This document shows positions 1 through 8,590 of a stretch of 64,000 nt of DNA, piece by piece. This DNA comes from Thermovirga lienii DSM 17291 (GTDB taxonomy: Bacteria; Synergistota; Synergistia; Synergistales; Thermovirgaceae), in assembly GCA_000233775.1 (NCBI GenBank), contig CP003096.1:1-64000 (forward strand). The letters are read 5' to 3'. The notes under the pieces are model-generated. The model ran no database searches, was not told the origin of the DNA, and was given only the letters and a program-made list of their open reading frames with translations. Positions within the stretch are counted from its first letter, which is position 1; each line of letters opens with the position of its first letter. Both the position numbers and the translations under genes were made by a program.

Positions 1-77
1 TTTTTGTGGATTATTTGTGTTAAAATTATCCTTGCCTTTAGTGGGGATAACTTTTTTAGAATATTTGGGAGGTTTTG
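1..77 (+). promoter_or_regulatory. dnaA upstream region with DnaA-box-like sites
   Basis: AT-rich leader in front of dnaA. It holds TGTGGATTA at 5-13 and TGGGGATAA at 42-50, each one base from the inverted DnaA box TGTGGATAA, which fits the usual autoregulation of dnaA. A GGGAGG ribosome site at 67-72 sits 5 nt from the ATG at 78. The region is cut by the window edge, so more boxes may lie to the left. Confidence 0.45.
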
Positions 78-1400
78 ATGAAGGACTTTCTTGAACAAAC
101 CTGGAACAAACTTCTTGAAGAGGGGAGAGAAAAGCTTCCCAAGGGCGCAGCCGATATATGGCTCAAAACCTGTCTTCCAATCTCTTTGGAGGGCGGTGTT
201 TTGGTGTTGGATGTGCCCAACGTCTTTGTCAAAGAACAAATACAAAATAGATTTCTAGAGAAACTGGAAGACCTGGCAGCGGAGATGAACGTTGCAACCA
301 AGGTCATTCTTCAAGTGGGGAAGGGCGCTCCAAAAGAAGAAGTAAAAAGAGCTGAGAAGGTAAGCCGCCCTACGCCTCATCCTGGCAGTGGGCTCAATCC
401 TGATTATCAATTTGATTCCTTCGTAATAGGAAAATCAAACCGGCTGGCTCACGCGGCAAGCCTTGCGGTCGCAGAATCCCCAGGTGTTGCCTACAACCCC
501 CTCTTCATATGGGGAGGAGTGGGACTTGGAAAGACTCACCTCATGCATTCCATTGGAAACTACGTGCTCAAGAAAATGGAGGGGGCAAGAGTCGCTTACG
601 TAAGCTCCGAAAAGTTCATAAACGAGTTCATTTTGTCCATACAGAATAATAAGACCCATGAGTTCAAACAAAAGTACAGAAGCGTCGATGTACTCCTCAT
701 AGACGACATTCACTTTCTGGCCAATAAGGAGAGCACTCAGGAAGAGTTCTTTCACACCTTCAACAGCCTCCATGATGCAAAAAAACAGATAGTTATAAGC
801 TCCGATAAACCTCCAAAGGAGATACACCACATTGAGGAGAGGCTTGTAAGCCGCTTCGAATGGGGACTTGTAACGGACATACAGCCGCCAGATTTGGAGA
901 CCCGAATAGCCATACTCAAAAAGAAAGCGGAGATAAAAAATTACAACGTCCCAGAGGAAGTCATATTCTTCTTGGCTCAGAACATTCCAAGCAACATAAG
1001 GGAACTGGAAGGTTCCCTAAACAGCGTCATGTTCTTTTCCGACCTCAACAACGAGCCCCTCACGGTGGAAAACGCGGCCAAGTGGCTCAAAGACGTCATA
1101 AGAAACTCTAACAAGGGACCTGCCAGCATAGAGGTCATACAGCAGGTCACAGCAGAAACCTTCGGCATACCGGTAAGCGCTCTGACAAGCAGCAAGAGAA
1201 CCTCTGAGATAGCCCTGGCCAGACAGATAGCCATGTACCTCAGCAGGGAGTACACCGAGTCCAGCCTCCAACATATAGGATATGCTTTCAACAGAAAGGA
1301 CCATACCACAGTAATCCACGCCGTGAAGAAGATAGAGGAGGCTTACAAGAAGGATACCAGGATAAGACAAATTGTGGATAAAATAAAGGAGAAGCTGTAG
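78..1400 (+). CDS. dnaA: Chromosomal replication initiator DnaA
   Basis: ATP-dependent initiator that binds DnaA boxes and opens oriC. The product is 440 aa, a normal length. Visible parts are an N-terminal domain I, a short linker, an AAA+ core with Walker A GGVGLGKTH near residues 146-154 and Walker B VLLIDDIHFL near 205, and the C-terminal DNA-binding domain with the family motif DHTTVIHAVKKI near 408. I chose ATG 78 because GGGAGG lies 5 nt upstream; a TTG at 75 is too close to it. It is followed by a DnaA-box-rich spacer and dnaN, the classical dnaA-dnaN origin layout. Confidence 0.98.
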   Translation: MKDFLEQTWNKLLEEGREKLPKGAADIWLKTCLPISLEGGVLVLDVPNVFVKEQIQNRFLEKLEDLAAEMNVATKVILQVGKGAPKEEVKRAEKVSRPTPHPGSGLNPDYQFDSFVIGKSNRLAHAASLAVAESPGVAYNPLFIWGGVGLGKTHLMHSIGNYVLKKMEGARVAYVSSEKFINEFILSIQNNKTHEFKQKYRSVDVLLIDDIHFLANKESTQEEFFHTFNSLHDAKKQIVISSDKPPKEIHHIEERLVSRFEWGLVTDIQPPDLETRIAILKKKAEIKNYNVPEEVIFFLAQNIPSNIRELEGSLNSVMFFSDLNNEPLTVENAAKWLKDVIRNSNKGPASIEVIQQVTAETFGIPVSALTSSKRTSEIALARQIAMYLSREYTESSLQHIGYAFNRKDHTTVIHAVKKIEEAYKKDTRIRQIVDKIKEKL

Positions 1401-1547
1401 AAAAGTTTTTCAATTGTGGAAAAGTAAGCAAAAAGGAAGGGTAAATTTTTAAACCTGTTTATTTTGTGGAAAACTACCCACAATCAAAACTTATACTTTT
1501 CCACATCAAGTTTTGTTGATTCTCCTGGTTTTTTTAGGTTTTCCACA
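1373..1547. other. Probable oriC: DnaA-box cluster between dnaA and dnaN
   Basis: AT-rich spacer with several DnaA boxes. TGTGGATAA is a perfect inverted box at 1373-1381, inside the dnaA 3' end. TGTGGAAAA occurs at 1415-1423 and 1465-1473. TTTTCCACA occurs at 1497-1505 and 1539-1547. A weaker CTACCCACA lies at 1474-1482. TTWTNCACA is the established DnaA box form, and dnaA-dnaN spacers commonly hold the origin. No DUE was measured; the T-rich stretch 1508-1540 is a candidate. The same spacer must also carry the dnaN promoter. Confidence 0.75.
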
Positions 1548-1626
1548 AAAAACACATTATTGCTACTGGACCTACTACGTTTTTCAATATATAAAACATA
1601 TAGAACAAGAGAAGGGAGTGAAAAAA

Positions 1627-2763
1627 ATGAAGCTCCTAGTTAAGAAAGCCCCTTTCATAAAAAGCTGGCTTCTTGCTGAACGTAGTACAGGGAGCAGAAG
1701 TGCATTGACGGTTCTTACAGGTGTAAAGTGCATAGCAGAGCAAAATTCAGTAACGTTGCAAGCAACGGACCTTAAGACCTCCATAAGGTGTATTGCTGAG
1801 GGGGTTGAAGTGCAAGACCCTGGAGAAGCGGTATTTCCAGTCAAGGTAGTAGGAGAGCTTTTCAAGAAGGCCCCAACGGAAACCTTCACCATAGAGGTAG
1901 ATGGAGGAAAAGCAAAGATAAACTGTGGTGAAAAAAATCACTATAAATTCACGACCTATCCAGTTTCCGAGTTTCCAAAGCTTCCAAGATCCGAGGAAAG
2001 CAGACCTTTTTTCAAAATAACCGTATCAGAGCTTAAAAGACTTCTTGAAGAAGGAACCTTTGCAGGTTCTCCGGGTGAGGAGTTTCCCCAATATTTGAGT
2101 TCCGGACTTTTTCAGGTCAAAGATGGGTTTGTAAAGGTAGTTTCCACCGACGGAAGAAGACTTTCCCTCTCTCAGTCGGCCCTGGATGAATCATTCGAAG
2201 AAAAACAGGTTCTTTTACCTTTGAACGCCCTCAAAGAGCTAGGAAGGATAGTATCCTCCGTTGAAGAGGACTTGGATGTAGAGGTAAAAGAGGACGATTC
2301 CCAGGTTTACTTCCTGGTGGATAACATAGAGTTTGCCATAAGGAGAATAGAATCAAGGTTTCCTCCCTATGAGAAGATACTCTCTCCAGAGAAGAGTACC
2401 TGGATGGAAGTTGACAGAAACAGCATGATAGAGGCCCTTGAGAGGGCGGAGATAGTGGTAAGGGACTTCAGTAAAATGGTGATATTGAATCTGTCTCCGG
2501 GAGGAAACATGACCGTCAAAGCCAGTGCTCCGGAGATTGGAGAAGCCATTGAGGAGGTTCCAGCGGAAATAGACGGAGATCCTTTGAAGGTCGCCTTTAA
2601 CGTAAGGTTTTTGTTGGATGGAATGAGAGCCCTTCATGGGAAGGTAGCTCACATGACCTTCAACGGTCCTAATGGTCAGATGTTGTTATCCAAGCCGGGA
2701 GAGGAAAGTTTTCTTTACGTATTGATGCCCATAACCCTCCCATCAGAAGGAGAAAATCTCTGA
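1627..2763 (+). CDS. dnaN: DNA polymerase III beta sliding clamp
   Basis: Processivity clamp that encircles DNA and tethers the replicative polymerase. The product is 378 aa, close to the usual 360-380, with the three-fold clamp architecture and the conserved C-terminal ending around YVLMPITL. ATG 1627 was chosen because it begins the family-typical MKLLVKKAPF and has GGGAG at 1614-1618. The open frame extends upstream to 1513 only through origin sequence. RecF starts 4 nt after the stop, so the two are probably co-translated. Confidence 0.97.
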   Translation: MKLLVKKAPFIKSWLLAERSTGSRSALTVLTGVKCIAEQNSVTLQATDLKTSIRCIAEGVEVQDPGEAVFPVKVVGELFKKAPTETFTIEVDGGKAKINCGEKNHYKFTTYPVSEFPKLPRSEESRPFFKITVSELKRLLEEGTFAGSPGEEFPQYLSSGLFQVKDGFVKVVSTDGRRLSLSQSALDESFEEKQVLLPLNALKELGRIVSSVEEDLDVEVKEDDSQVYFLVDNIEFAIRRIESRFPPYEKILSPEKSTWMEVDRNSMIEALERAEIVVRDFSKMVILNLSPGGNMTVKASAPEIGEAIEEVPAEIDGDPLKVAFNVRFLLDGMRALHGKVAHMTFNGPNGQMLLSKPGEESFLYVLMPITLPSEGENL

Positions 2764-2767
2764 TAAG

Positions 2768-3829
2768 ATGATTTTAAAGAGACTAAAGATAAAAGGTTTT
2801 AGAAACTTGAAGCCCCATAGCCTTGAAATGGCCGAGGGGCTTCACCTGCTTTTTGGAGAGAACGGCGCAGGAAAGACCAACTTTTTGGAGAGCATGAATA
2901 TCTTGATGGGATGGGGACCTTTCAGAGGAAAGAGTGTGGGGGACGTTCCGTGTTGGCACGTAAAGGACGAAAAAACCTTTGTTTGGGGAGCCTTTGAAGG
3001 AGAAGAATCCTTGGAGGCGGCTGTGGGAATATTAAAGAAAACCGTTTTCAAGGTTGGTGGTAAGCTCAGCAGTGCCTCGGAAATGAGAAATATGGTACCT
3101 TCTTTGTCCTTTTTGCCGGAAGACATGGCCTTGGTGGAGGGAGGACCTTCCAGGAGGAGGAGCTTCATAGACAGGCTTTGTGCTGTACTTTTTCCACTAT
3201 ATGCATCTACCATATATGATTACAGAAGGTTATTGAGGCAAAAAAAGGCAGCGCTTGAAAGAAGGAGTAATATATCTTTGGTGAACAGGGTGATGGCAGA
3301 GAGGGCAGTTTGGATATGGTCGTGCAGGACCGCTGCCTTAGACCTTCTGAGGTTAGGTTTGAATGAGGCAAAGGAGCTTTTACCTGATGAGATAGATGTA
3401 TCTCTCGTAAGGGGAGGTACGTTGGGAATAGATGATCCCAGGGAGGATTTTTGGGAGTCCATAAAGGCCTTTAAGGAGAAAGAAGAATTATATAGAACGA
3501 GCATTGTAGGTCCTCACAGGGACGAAATAAAGATTGCCTCCAATGGGAGAGGGGTAGGGGATTTTTTCAGCAGGGGTCACAGAAGAAGGACGGCCTTGGC
3601 TTTGATGCTTGCAGCGGGGTGGGCAGTGGAGAGAAAATTAAGGAAAAAACCTATACTGCTTCTCGATGAAGTGATGGCAGAGCTGGACATGGAAGGAAGA
3701 GAGATACTGGTTAAAATGCTTGAATCCATGAAATGGCAGACATTTGTGACGACGGCAGAGGATGTAACTCCTTTTTGGCCTGGTGAAGTATGGATCGTTG
3801 ATAAAGGCAAAGTATCTCTCATGAGGTAG
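2768..3829 (+). CDS. recF: DNA replication and repair protein RecF
   Basis: SMC-like ATPase that helps load RecA at single-strand gaps, acting with RecO and RecR. The product is 353 aa. Walker A GENGAGKTN is near residues 31-39, an SRGHRRR signature-like segment lies near 260, and Walker B ILLLDEVMAELD is near 297. It follows dnaN by 4 nt with no strong ribosome site of its own (GGAG about 14 nt upstream), so translational coupling is likely. This is the usual dnaA-dnaN-recF gene order. Confidence 0.96.
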   Translation: MILKRLKIKGFRNLKPHSLEMAEGLHLLFGENGAGKTNFLESMNILMGWGPFRGKSVGDVPCWHVKDEKTFVWGAFEGEESLEAAVGILKKTVFKVGGKLSSASEMRNMVPSLSFLPEDMALVEGGPSRRRSFIDRLCAVLFPLYASTIYDYRRLLRQKKAALERRSNISLVNRVMAERAVWIWSCRTAALDLLRLGLNEAKELLPDEIDVSLVRGGTLGIDDPREDFWESIKAFKEKEELYRTSIVGPHRDEIKIASNGRGVGDFFSRGHRRRTALALMLAAGWAVERKLRKKPILLLDEVMAELDMEGREILVKMLESMKWQTFVTTAEDVTPFWPGEVWIVDKGKVSLMR

Positions 3830-3853
3830 AAGCTTGGAAAGGGTGTTAAGGGA

Positions 3854-5761
3854 ATGGTTCCAGAGGAAAACAAATATGATGTGATAGTAGTTGGAGCAGG
3901 TCATGCCGGTTGTGAAGCAGCTTTGGCTTCCTCGAGGATCGGAGTTAGAACTTTACTTTTGAATCTTTACCTGGATAACATGGCTTTGATGGCCTGCAAT
4001 CCTTCCATAGGAGGTCCTGCCAAAGGACACCTCACAAGGGAGATAGATGCCCTTGGTGGAGAGCAAGGTAAGGCGGCAGATGCATCCACCCTGCATATAA
4101 GGTGGCTGAACACGTCCAAGGGCCCGGCTGTTAGGGCTTTGAGGGCTCAATGTGACCTTTACGACTACCACCATCACTACAAGATTACCTGCGAGAAAAC
4201 ACCACTTCTGGAGTTGAGGCAAGAAGAGGTTGTAGATCTATGGGTGGAAGATGGAAAAATAAGGGGAGTAAGAACTAACATTGGGAGCGTGTACGAAGCC
4301 AAAGCAGTAATACTCACTACAGGAACTTACCTGGGAGGAAAAGTTCACATAGGCCTGACAAACTTTGCTTCAGGACCATTGGGCCAGATTCCGGCTACGA
4401 AGCTGACCCAATCTTTGAGAAACGTAGGCCTTGAAGTAGGAAGGCTGAAGACAGGGACAACTCCAAGGATTCACAGGGATACAGTAGATTTCAAAGGGTT
4501 GATGAAGCAGGAAAGCGACAGAGAGCCCCTTTGCTTCAGCCATTGGGGAGAGAAAAGGGTATATGAAGGCTATGCCTGTTACTTGACAAGGAGCAACGAA
4601 AGAACCCATGAGATAATAAGAAGGAACCTGGATAGATCTCCTCTTTTCACTGGGGCCATAGAGGGGGTAGGTCCTAGATATTGCCCGTCCATAGAGGATA
4701 AAGTGGTCAAGTTTCCCGACAAGGACAGTCACATGGTTTTCTTGGAGCCTGTTTCCCGAGACAGCGTAGAGATATATATGCAAAACTTCACAACAAGCCT
4801 TCCCTTCGATGCTCAGGTGGAGATGGTAAGATCCTTGCCTGGCTGTGAGAAGGCTTGGATAATGAGGCCAGGTTATGCCATAGAGTACGATTACGTACCT
4901 CCAACACAACTTTACCCATGGCTTGAGACAAAAAAGATAAGGGGGCTTTTCTGCGCCGGCCAGATAAACGGCACTTCTGGCTATGAGGAGGCTGGCGCCC
5001 AGGGAATAATTGCCGGGATAAACGCTGCCCTACTCGTGAAGGGTGAAGAGATGGTCGTACTGGATCGTTCCCAAGCATATATAGGTGTTCTCATAGATGA
5101 TTTGGTCACCAAGGGCACCAATGAGCCTTACAGGATGCTCACGAGCAGGTGCGAGTTCAGGCTCCTTCTCAGGCACGACAACGCGGACATTAGGCTTTCT
5201 CACATTGGAAGAAAGCTTGGGCTGATAGATGACGAAAGGTGGGCCGTCCTTACGAAAAGATGGAAGGCCATGGAAGAAGAAAGGGAAAGGTTGGAGAAAA
5301 CCCGCATATATCCTTCAGAAAAAGTGAACGAGGTGCTAAAGGAAGCAGGTTCCTCTCCTTTGGATGAGCCCATACTGGCTTGTGAACTTTTGAAGAGGCC
5401 AGAGATTACATGGGAGATTATAAACAAGATAGTTCCCTCTGATAAAAGCCTTGAGAAAGAGGTAATAGACAGGGTAAGCCTGGAGATAAAGTACGACGGC
5501 TATATAAAACGCCAGCTTAAGCAAGTGGAGAGAATGAAGAACATGGAGAAGGTCAAAATTCCAGAGGACATGGATTACGATCAGGTCCCTGGGCTTTTGA
5601 ATGAAAGCAGGCAGAAACTCAAAAAAATAAAGCCCCAGAACCTAGCTCAGGCAAGCAGGGTATCTGGAGTTACACCTGCAGACATTCAAATACTTTGGAT
5701 AGAGATAGAAAAAAGGCGAAGGAAGAGAAGACAAGAAGATGGCGATCAGGCGGTTTCCTAG
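3854..5761 (+). CDS. mnmG: tRNA uridine 5-carboxymethylaminomethyl modification enzyme MnmG
   Basis: FAD enzyme (GidA) that with MnmE installs the 5-carboxymethylaminomethyl group on wobble U34 of tRNAs. The product is 635 aa, matching the long form of the family. It has an N-terminal dinucleotide-binding motif GAGHAGCEAA near residues 13-22, a central motif CNPSIGGPAKGHL near 50, CAGQINGTSGYEEAGAQG in the C-terminal half, and a helical C-terminal MnmE/tRNA-binding region. Its last 23 bases overlap the next gene, which implies coupled translation. Confidence 0.97.
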   Translation: MVPEENKYDVIVVGAGHAGCEAALASSRIGVRTLLLNLYLDNMALMACNPSIGGPAKGHLTREIDALGGEQGKAADASTLHIRWLNTSKGPAVRALRAQCDLYDYHHHYKITCEKTPLLELRQEEVVDLWVEDGKIRGVRTNIGSVYEAKAVILTTGTYLGGKVHIGLTNFASGPLGQIPATKLTQSLRNVGLEVGRLKTGTTPRIHRDTVDFKGLMKQESDREPLCFSHWGEKRVYEGYACYLTRSNERTHEIIRRNLDRSPLFTGAIEGVGPRYCPSIEDKVVKFPDKDSHMVFLEPVSRDSVEIYMQNFTTSLPFDAQVEMVRSLPGCEKAWIMRPGYAIEYDYVPPTQLYPWLETKKIRGLFCAGQINGTSGYEEAGAQGIIAGINAALLVKGEEMVVLDRSQAYIGVLIDDLVTKGTNEPYRMLTSRCEFRLLLRHDNADIRLSHIGRKLGLIDDERWAVLTKRWKAMEEERERLEKTRIYPSEKVNEVLKEAGSSPLDEPILACELLKRPEITWEIINKIVPSDKSLEKEVIDRVSLEIKYDGYIKRQLKQVERMKNMEKVKIPEDMDYDQVPGLLNESRQKLKKIKPQNLAQASRVSGVTPADIQILWIEIEKRRRKRRQEDGDQAVS

Positions 5762-6233
5762 GAAGTCATCCCTTAGGAGGGCAAAAAACGTCCTGGAAGG
5801 AGTAGTAACACCTTCCCTTAAAGAGGGCATAATTTTGGCAGATATGGCTCTAAGGTGGAAGGACATAGTTGGTTACAAGATTGCCAATTATTCCATGCCT
5901 GTTTCCATAGAGAGCGGAGTGCTTGTTGTTGTGGCGTCCAGCCCTGGTGCTGCTCACCATGTGAGCATGATGGGTGCCAGCATAGCCCAAAGGATAAAAG
6001 AACTATGGGGTTTGGAGATAAAGGGAGTAAGATCAAGGGTAGGTAAGGTGCGAAGAAACCAACCTCCGAGGCAAAAAAGGAAATTACTCCCTGTAGAGAT
6101 TCCAAAGAAACTTTTGGAGGAGAAGAAAAAGGCCTTTGAGGGCAAGATTGGCCGCAAAGATGCAGAAGAGGCTTTGGCCAGGCTCTCTGCATTGTACGAG
6201 ATTCGTTTTGGAAGAAGGGAAAAAAAGGATTAG
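5739..6233 (+). CDS. DUF721 / DciA-like protein, probable replicative helicase-loading factor
   Basis: A 164-aa basic protein with the DUF721 core near residues 30-105 (MALRWKDIVGYKIANYS followed by a beta-rich segment with VLVVVASSPGAAHHV). DUF721 proteins of the DciA group assist loading of the DnaB helicase in bacteria lacking DnaC or DnaI. Position beside dnaA, dnaN and recF fits such a role, but the role is inferred. The lysine/arginine-rich tail (about 105-140) could bind nucleic acid. Its start lies inside mnmG. A generic DUF721 protein of unknown role is the alternative. Confidence 0.75.
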   Translation: MAIRRFPRKSSLRRAKNVLEGVVTPSLKEGIILADMALRWKDIVGYKIANYSMPVSIESGVLVVVASSPGAAHHVSMMGASIAQRIKELWGLEIKGVRSRVGKVRRNQPPRQKRKLLPVEIPKKLLEEKKKAFEGKIGRKDAEEALARLSALYEIRFGRREKKD

Positions 6234-6261
6234 TTTCTACAGCGGGAGAAGAGGGTACGTG

Positions 6262-7050
6262 ATGAAAAGGTTTTTTAACATATTTATTTTGATGACAATA
6301 ATGTTTTCGGTTTTTTCCTGTGGTATGACATGGGCAGAGGAATCAAAAAGTAGGCCCTATGATGACCTTCTTTCAATATACCAGGCTAGGGAAAAAGCCT
6401 TGAAAGTAAGAAAGGATTTTGAAGAAAGGCTCCTTTCTCTTTCAGAAAAGAAAAGCTCTTTAGAACTTTGGATGTCCCTGCAGGACAATGAACTTTCAGA
6501 TCTACAAAGATCTGCTAATGGCCTATACCTTATAAAAAAGATCTTTCCTGGGGGAAGCCCTGCAAGATGGGAGGAAGTGGAGGGCTTTTTGATGCCCAAA
6601 CAGGTTCCCAAATCGCTTGTCGCATTGGATGGAGTTTTTTATACGGTAATAGCCTTGTTGAACATGAATGAAGAGCCTTACGCTTGGATTGGGTGCTTTT
6701 TAATGGAGGAACTAAGAAATTCAAGGAAGGCTGTTTCGGTGGCAATGAGGAATGCGCCGGAGGAGTACGAAAGGATAACGGAAAAGATTTTCCAAAAAAC
6801 AGGATACACTCCTGTTGGTGGATGGCCAAAGGGCAAGGTTATAGGGAGGCTTCCCTTTGCTCACCCGGTGAGAGGGTATATAACGCCTGAGAGGGCCATG
6901 CTCAAAGAGGCGGTTTTCCTCAATGCCAGCGGTGTCAAGGTTAACGGCCAAGGCCCTTATGCATGGGATAGAAAGAAGGGAAAAATTTATAATGTAATTT
7001 TAGATGAGGATTTTTTACCTTTCTGGATAAGGACACAAAAGGAGCAATAA
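6262..7050 (+). CDS. Secreted or lipid-anchored protein of unknown function
   Basis: A 262-aa protein whose family I do not recognise. ATG 6262 begins a signal peptide (MKRFFNIFILMTIMFSVFS), with either signal peptidase I cleavage after TWA or a weak lipobox ending in the Cys near residue 21. The open frame extends upstream into the DciA gene but that part lacks sense as an exported protein. Residues about 40-75 look coiled-coil prone, and the C-terminal half is compact with aromatic and glycine residues. It lies 28 nt after the DUF721 gene, probably in the same transcript. Confidence 0.65.
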   Translation: MKRFFNIFILMTIMFSVFSCGMTWAEESKSRPYDDLLSIYQAREKALKVRKDFEERLLSLSEKKSSLELWMSLQDNELSDLQRSANGLYLIKKIFPGGSPARWEEVEGFLMPKQVPKSLVALDGVFYTVIALLNMNEEPYAWIGCFLMEELRNSRKAVSVAMRNAPEEYERITEKIFQKTGYTPVGGWPKGKVIGRLPFAHPVRGYITPERAMLKEAVFLNASGVKVNGQGPYAWDRKKGKIYNVILDEDFLPFWIRTQKEQ

Positions 7051-7101
7051 CCCTTCTCGTAATAATTCCGAAATATTTAGCTTTAATAAGATCATAAAAG
7101 A

Positions 7102-7116
7102 AAAAATTTTAGGAAA
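7102..7116. repeat. Target-site duplication, left copy (IS481-like element)
   Basis: AAAAATTTTAGGAAA at 7102-7116 is repeated exactly at 8397-8411, directly outside the two IS ends. IS481-family elements are known for direct repeats of variable and sometimes long length, so this is read as a 15-bp target duplication. Confidence 0.8.
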
Positions 7117-8266
7117 TGTAAGGGGCCACAAATTGCTTCCGTTTAATTAGTTGAAGGAGATGGTGGGAGTCCCAGGAGATGTTTTGAGCTCCCACCATTT
7201 TTAGTATAAAGGTGTTTACTTTGTCCAAGAGTATAGGGGGTATGGAAGTAGCGGCTTTAGAACTGACTAGTGAGAGTTCAAATATTTTTTCCTTTGGAGT
7301 TTTCCCGTTCATATCTCTGCCTCCATGAGATCGTTTTTGATTGTAATATTTTACCCAGCTTGCGGCAGAAGTCATAAAGACCTTTCGGGATGTTATGTGA
7401 GGTAGTGCAGGTATGTAGAATTCCTCATCATCGGTGCGATGACTTCGTTCCACAAAACCTTGGGCTTCTTTTTCTCCTTTTGGTATGGAGAGGAGAGTAA
7501 CGCCTAAGGGTTCTAGGAATTTTTCCTGCAATATTTTTCTTTTTCTGCTTTCTTCAGATCCGCCGAATTCGCTCCCGTTGTCAGTTTGGAAGAACATTCT
7601 ATGTCTGATGCCCAAAGCCCGCATGAGGAAGGCGATGTAAAGTATGAAGGAGAAGCCATTTGCGAAAGAGCATTCATCGGAGAAGCATAAGATTCTCATT
7701 CTTGTTTTGATATCGATAGCGGTAAATTGGTATTTGGGAAGCCTGTATTTAAACAGGGCAGCATATGCTTTTGGTGGGAGAGTCTTTGCGTCTGCTATAT
7801 GTTTTGAATCGATCTGGAAGTATTGTAGGGCTTCCCAGTGGTTTAGGTTGGCATAGTAGCGTTTATTTCCGTTTCTAGAACGTACTTTTTTAGTTTTAAC
7901 GTTGTTTCTGCGTAAGATGTTTCTGATGGTGTAGGAAGATATATTCAGATTGAGGGTTCTTTTCAGCTCTCTTGCAAGTCTTCTAGGACCCATGTTGGTT
8001 TTCTGTTGAGTTTCAATAACCAAAGCTTCGATGTGAGGTTTAGTTCTTTTTGGATGAGGGGATCTGGGACCTTTTTTGTGCAATAATTCTTTGGCAGATA
8101 GGCCATCTTTTTTCCGTTTCATCAATGTTCTAACCCATCTTTCAGTAATTCCCATGATGTTAGCTATTTCTTTGGCTGTTTTACCTTTTTCTATCAAGTC
8201 GCATATAACTTCCATAGGGGCTTTGGGATTCCCTGATTCCTTTAGTCGCTGGTATAATGAAGTCAT
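7109..8266 (-). CDS. IS481-like DDE transposase
   Basis: A 385-aa transposase that catalyses DNA strand transfer during IS movement. It has an N-terminal helix-turn-helix (TAKEIANIMGITERWVRTLM), a second HTH near residues 85-120, and an rve/DDE integrase core with FQIDSKH, FFQTDNGSEF and KEAQGFVERSH as the D, D and E segments. The frame appears intact. Its final codons run through the terminal inverted repeat and the stop codon (7109-7111) lies in the target duplication, so the last residues are supplied by host DNA. Confidence 0.88.
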   Translation of the reverse strand: MTSLYQRLKESGNPKAPMEVICDLIEKGKTAKEIANIMGITERWVRTLMKRKKDGLSAKELLHKKGPRSPHPKRTKPHIEALVIETQQKTNMGPRRLARELKRTLNLNISSYTIRNILRRNNVKTKKVRSRNGNKRYYANLNHWEALQYFQIDSKHIADAKTLPPKAYAALFKYRLPKYQFTAIDIKTRMRILCFSDECSFANGFSFILYIAFLMRALGIRHRMFFQTDNGSEFGGSEESRKRKILQEKFLEPLGVTLLSIPKGEKEAQGFVERSHRTDDEEFYIPALPHITSRKVFMTSAASWVKYYNQKRSHGGRDMNGKTPKEKIFELSLVSSKAATSIPPILLDKVNTFILKMVGAQNISWDSHHLLQLIKRKQFVAPYIS

Positions 8267-8396
8267 GGCGGGTTACCTCCTTTTTCCTTTGTTTTGGTTG
8301 TTGTTGCAGCACCAGTATAAAGGAGAGGTACCCGCCTTTTCCATTATCTCTTTCACTTTACCAAAGTAGACGGAACGAAATATAGGCTCATCTACA
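7117..8396 (-). mobile_element. Complete IS481-like insertion sequence, 1280 bp
   Basis: The ends are TGTA at 7117 and TACA at 8396, with imperfect inverted repeats. Left 7117-7145 and right about 8367-8396 share TGTA and an inner TTCCG block, with roughly 16 of 25 aligned bases after one gap. The element carries one intact DDE transposase on the minus strand and is flanked by a 15-bp direct repeat. It sits between the secreted-protein gene and the YfcC carrier and interrupts no gene. Intact ends, ORF and duplication suggest a fairly recent insertion. Confidence 0.82.
7160..7202 (+). terminator. Terminator-like hairpin near the left IS end, plus-strand polarity
   Basis: Perfect 10-bp arms ATGGTGGGAG (7160-7169) and CTCCCACCAT (7189-7198) are followed by a short T run (to 7202) on the plus strand. 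It lies within the 3' coding part of the transposase. In the plus direction it would stop transcription coming from the dnaA-side operon from entering the element antisense to the transposase. Function is inferred from structure. Confidence 0.55.
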
Positions 8397-8411
8397 AAAA
8401 ATTTTAGGAAA
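8397..8411. repeat. Target-site duplication, right copy (IS481-like element)
   Basis: AAAAATTTTAGGAAA, identical to 7102-7116 and immediately outside the right IS end. Removing the element plus one copy restores a continuous intergenic spacer. Confidence 0.8.
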
Positions 8412-8590
8412 GGAATTGACTTTGGTGGTATGACTTGCTATCGTCTTCCCTTAAAATTATATCCTTACTTTATGTAAGTAAAATAGTCATAAAATAAACA
8501 AAAGGAGGGATTTAGTTTAAAAGGAACCTTTTTGTATTCACTTTATATGAGTGTTCAAAATCTTTATTAAGAGGGGAGATGAATATTTAA
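8412..8590 (+). promoter_or_regulatory. Upstream region of the YfcC-type carrier
   Basis: About 180 AT-rich bases between the IS and the carrier gene. It contains an inverted repeat TTACTT/AAGTAA separated by 5 nt in the interval 8464-8480, a candidate operator. A GAGGGGAG site around 8571 precedes the ATG at 8591. No clear -35/-10 pair was found. Confidence 0.35.
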
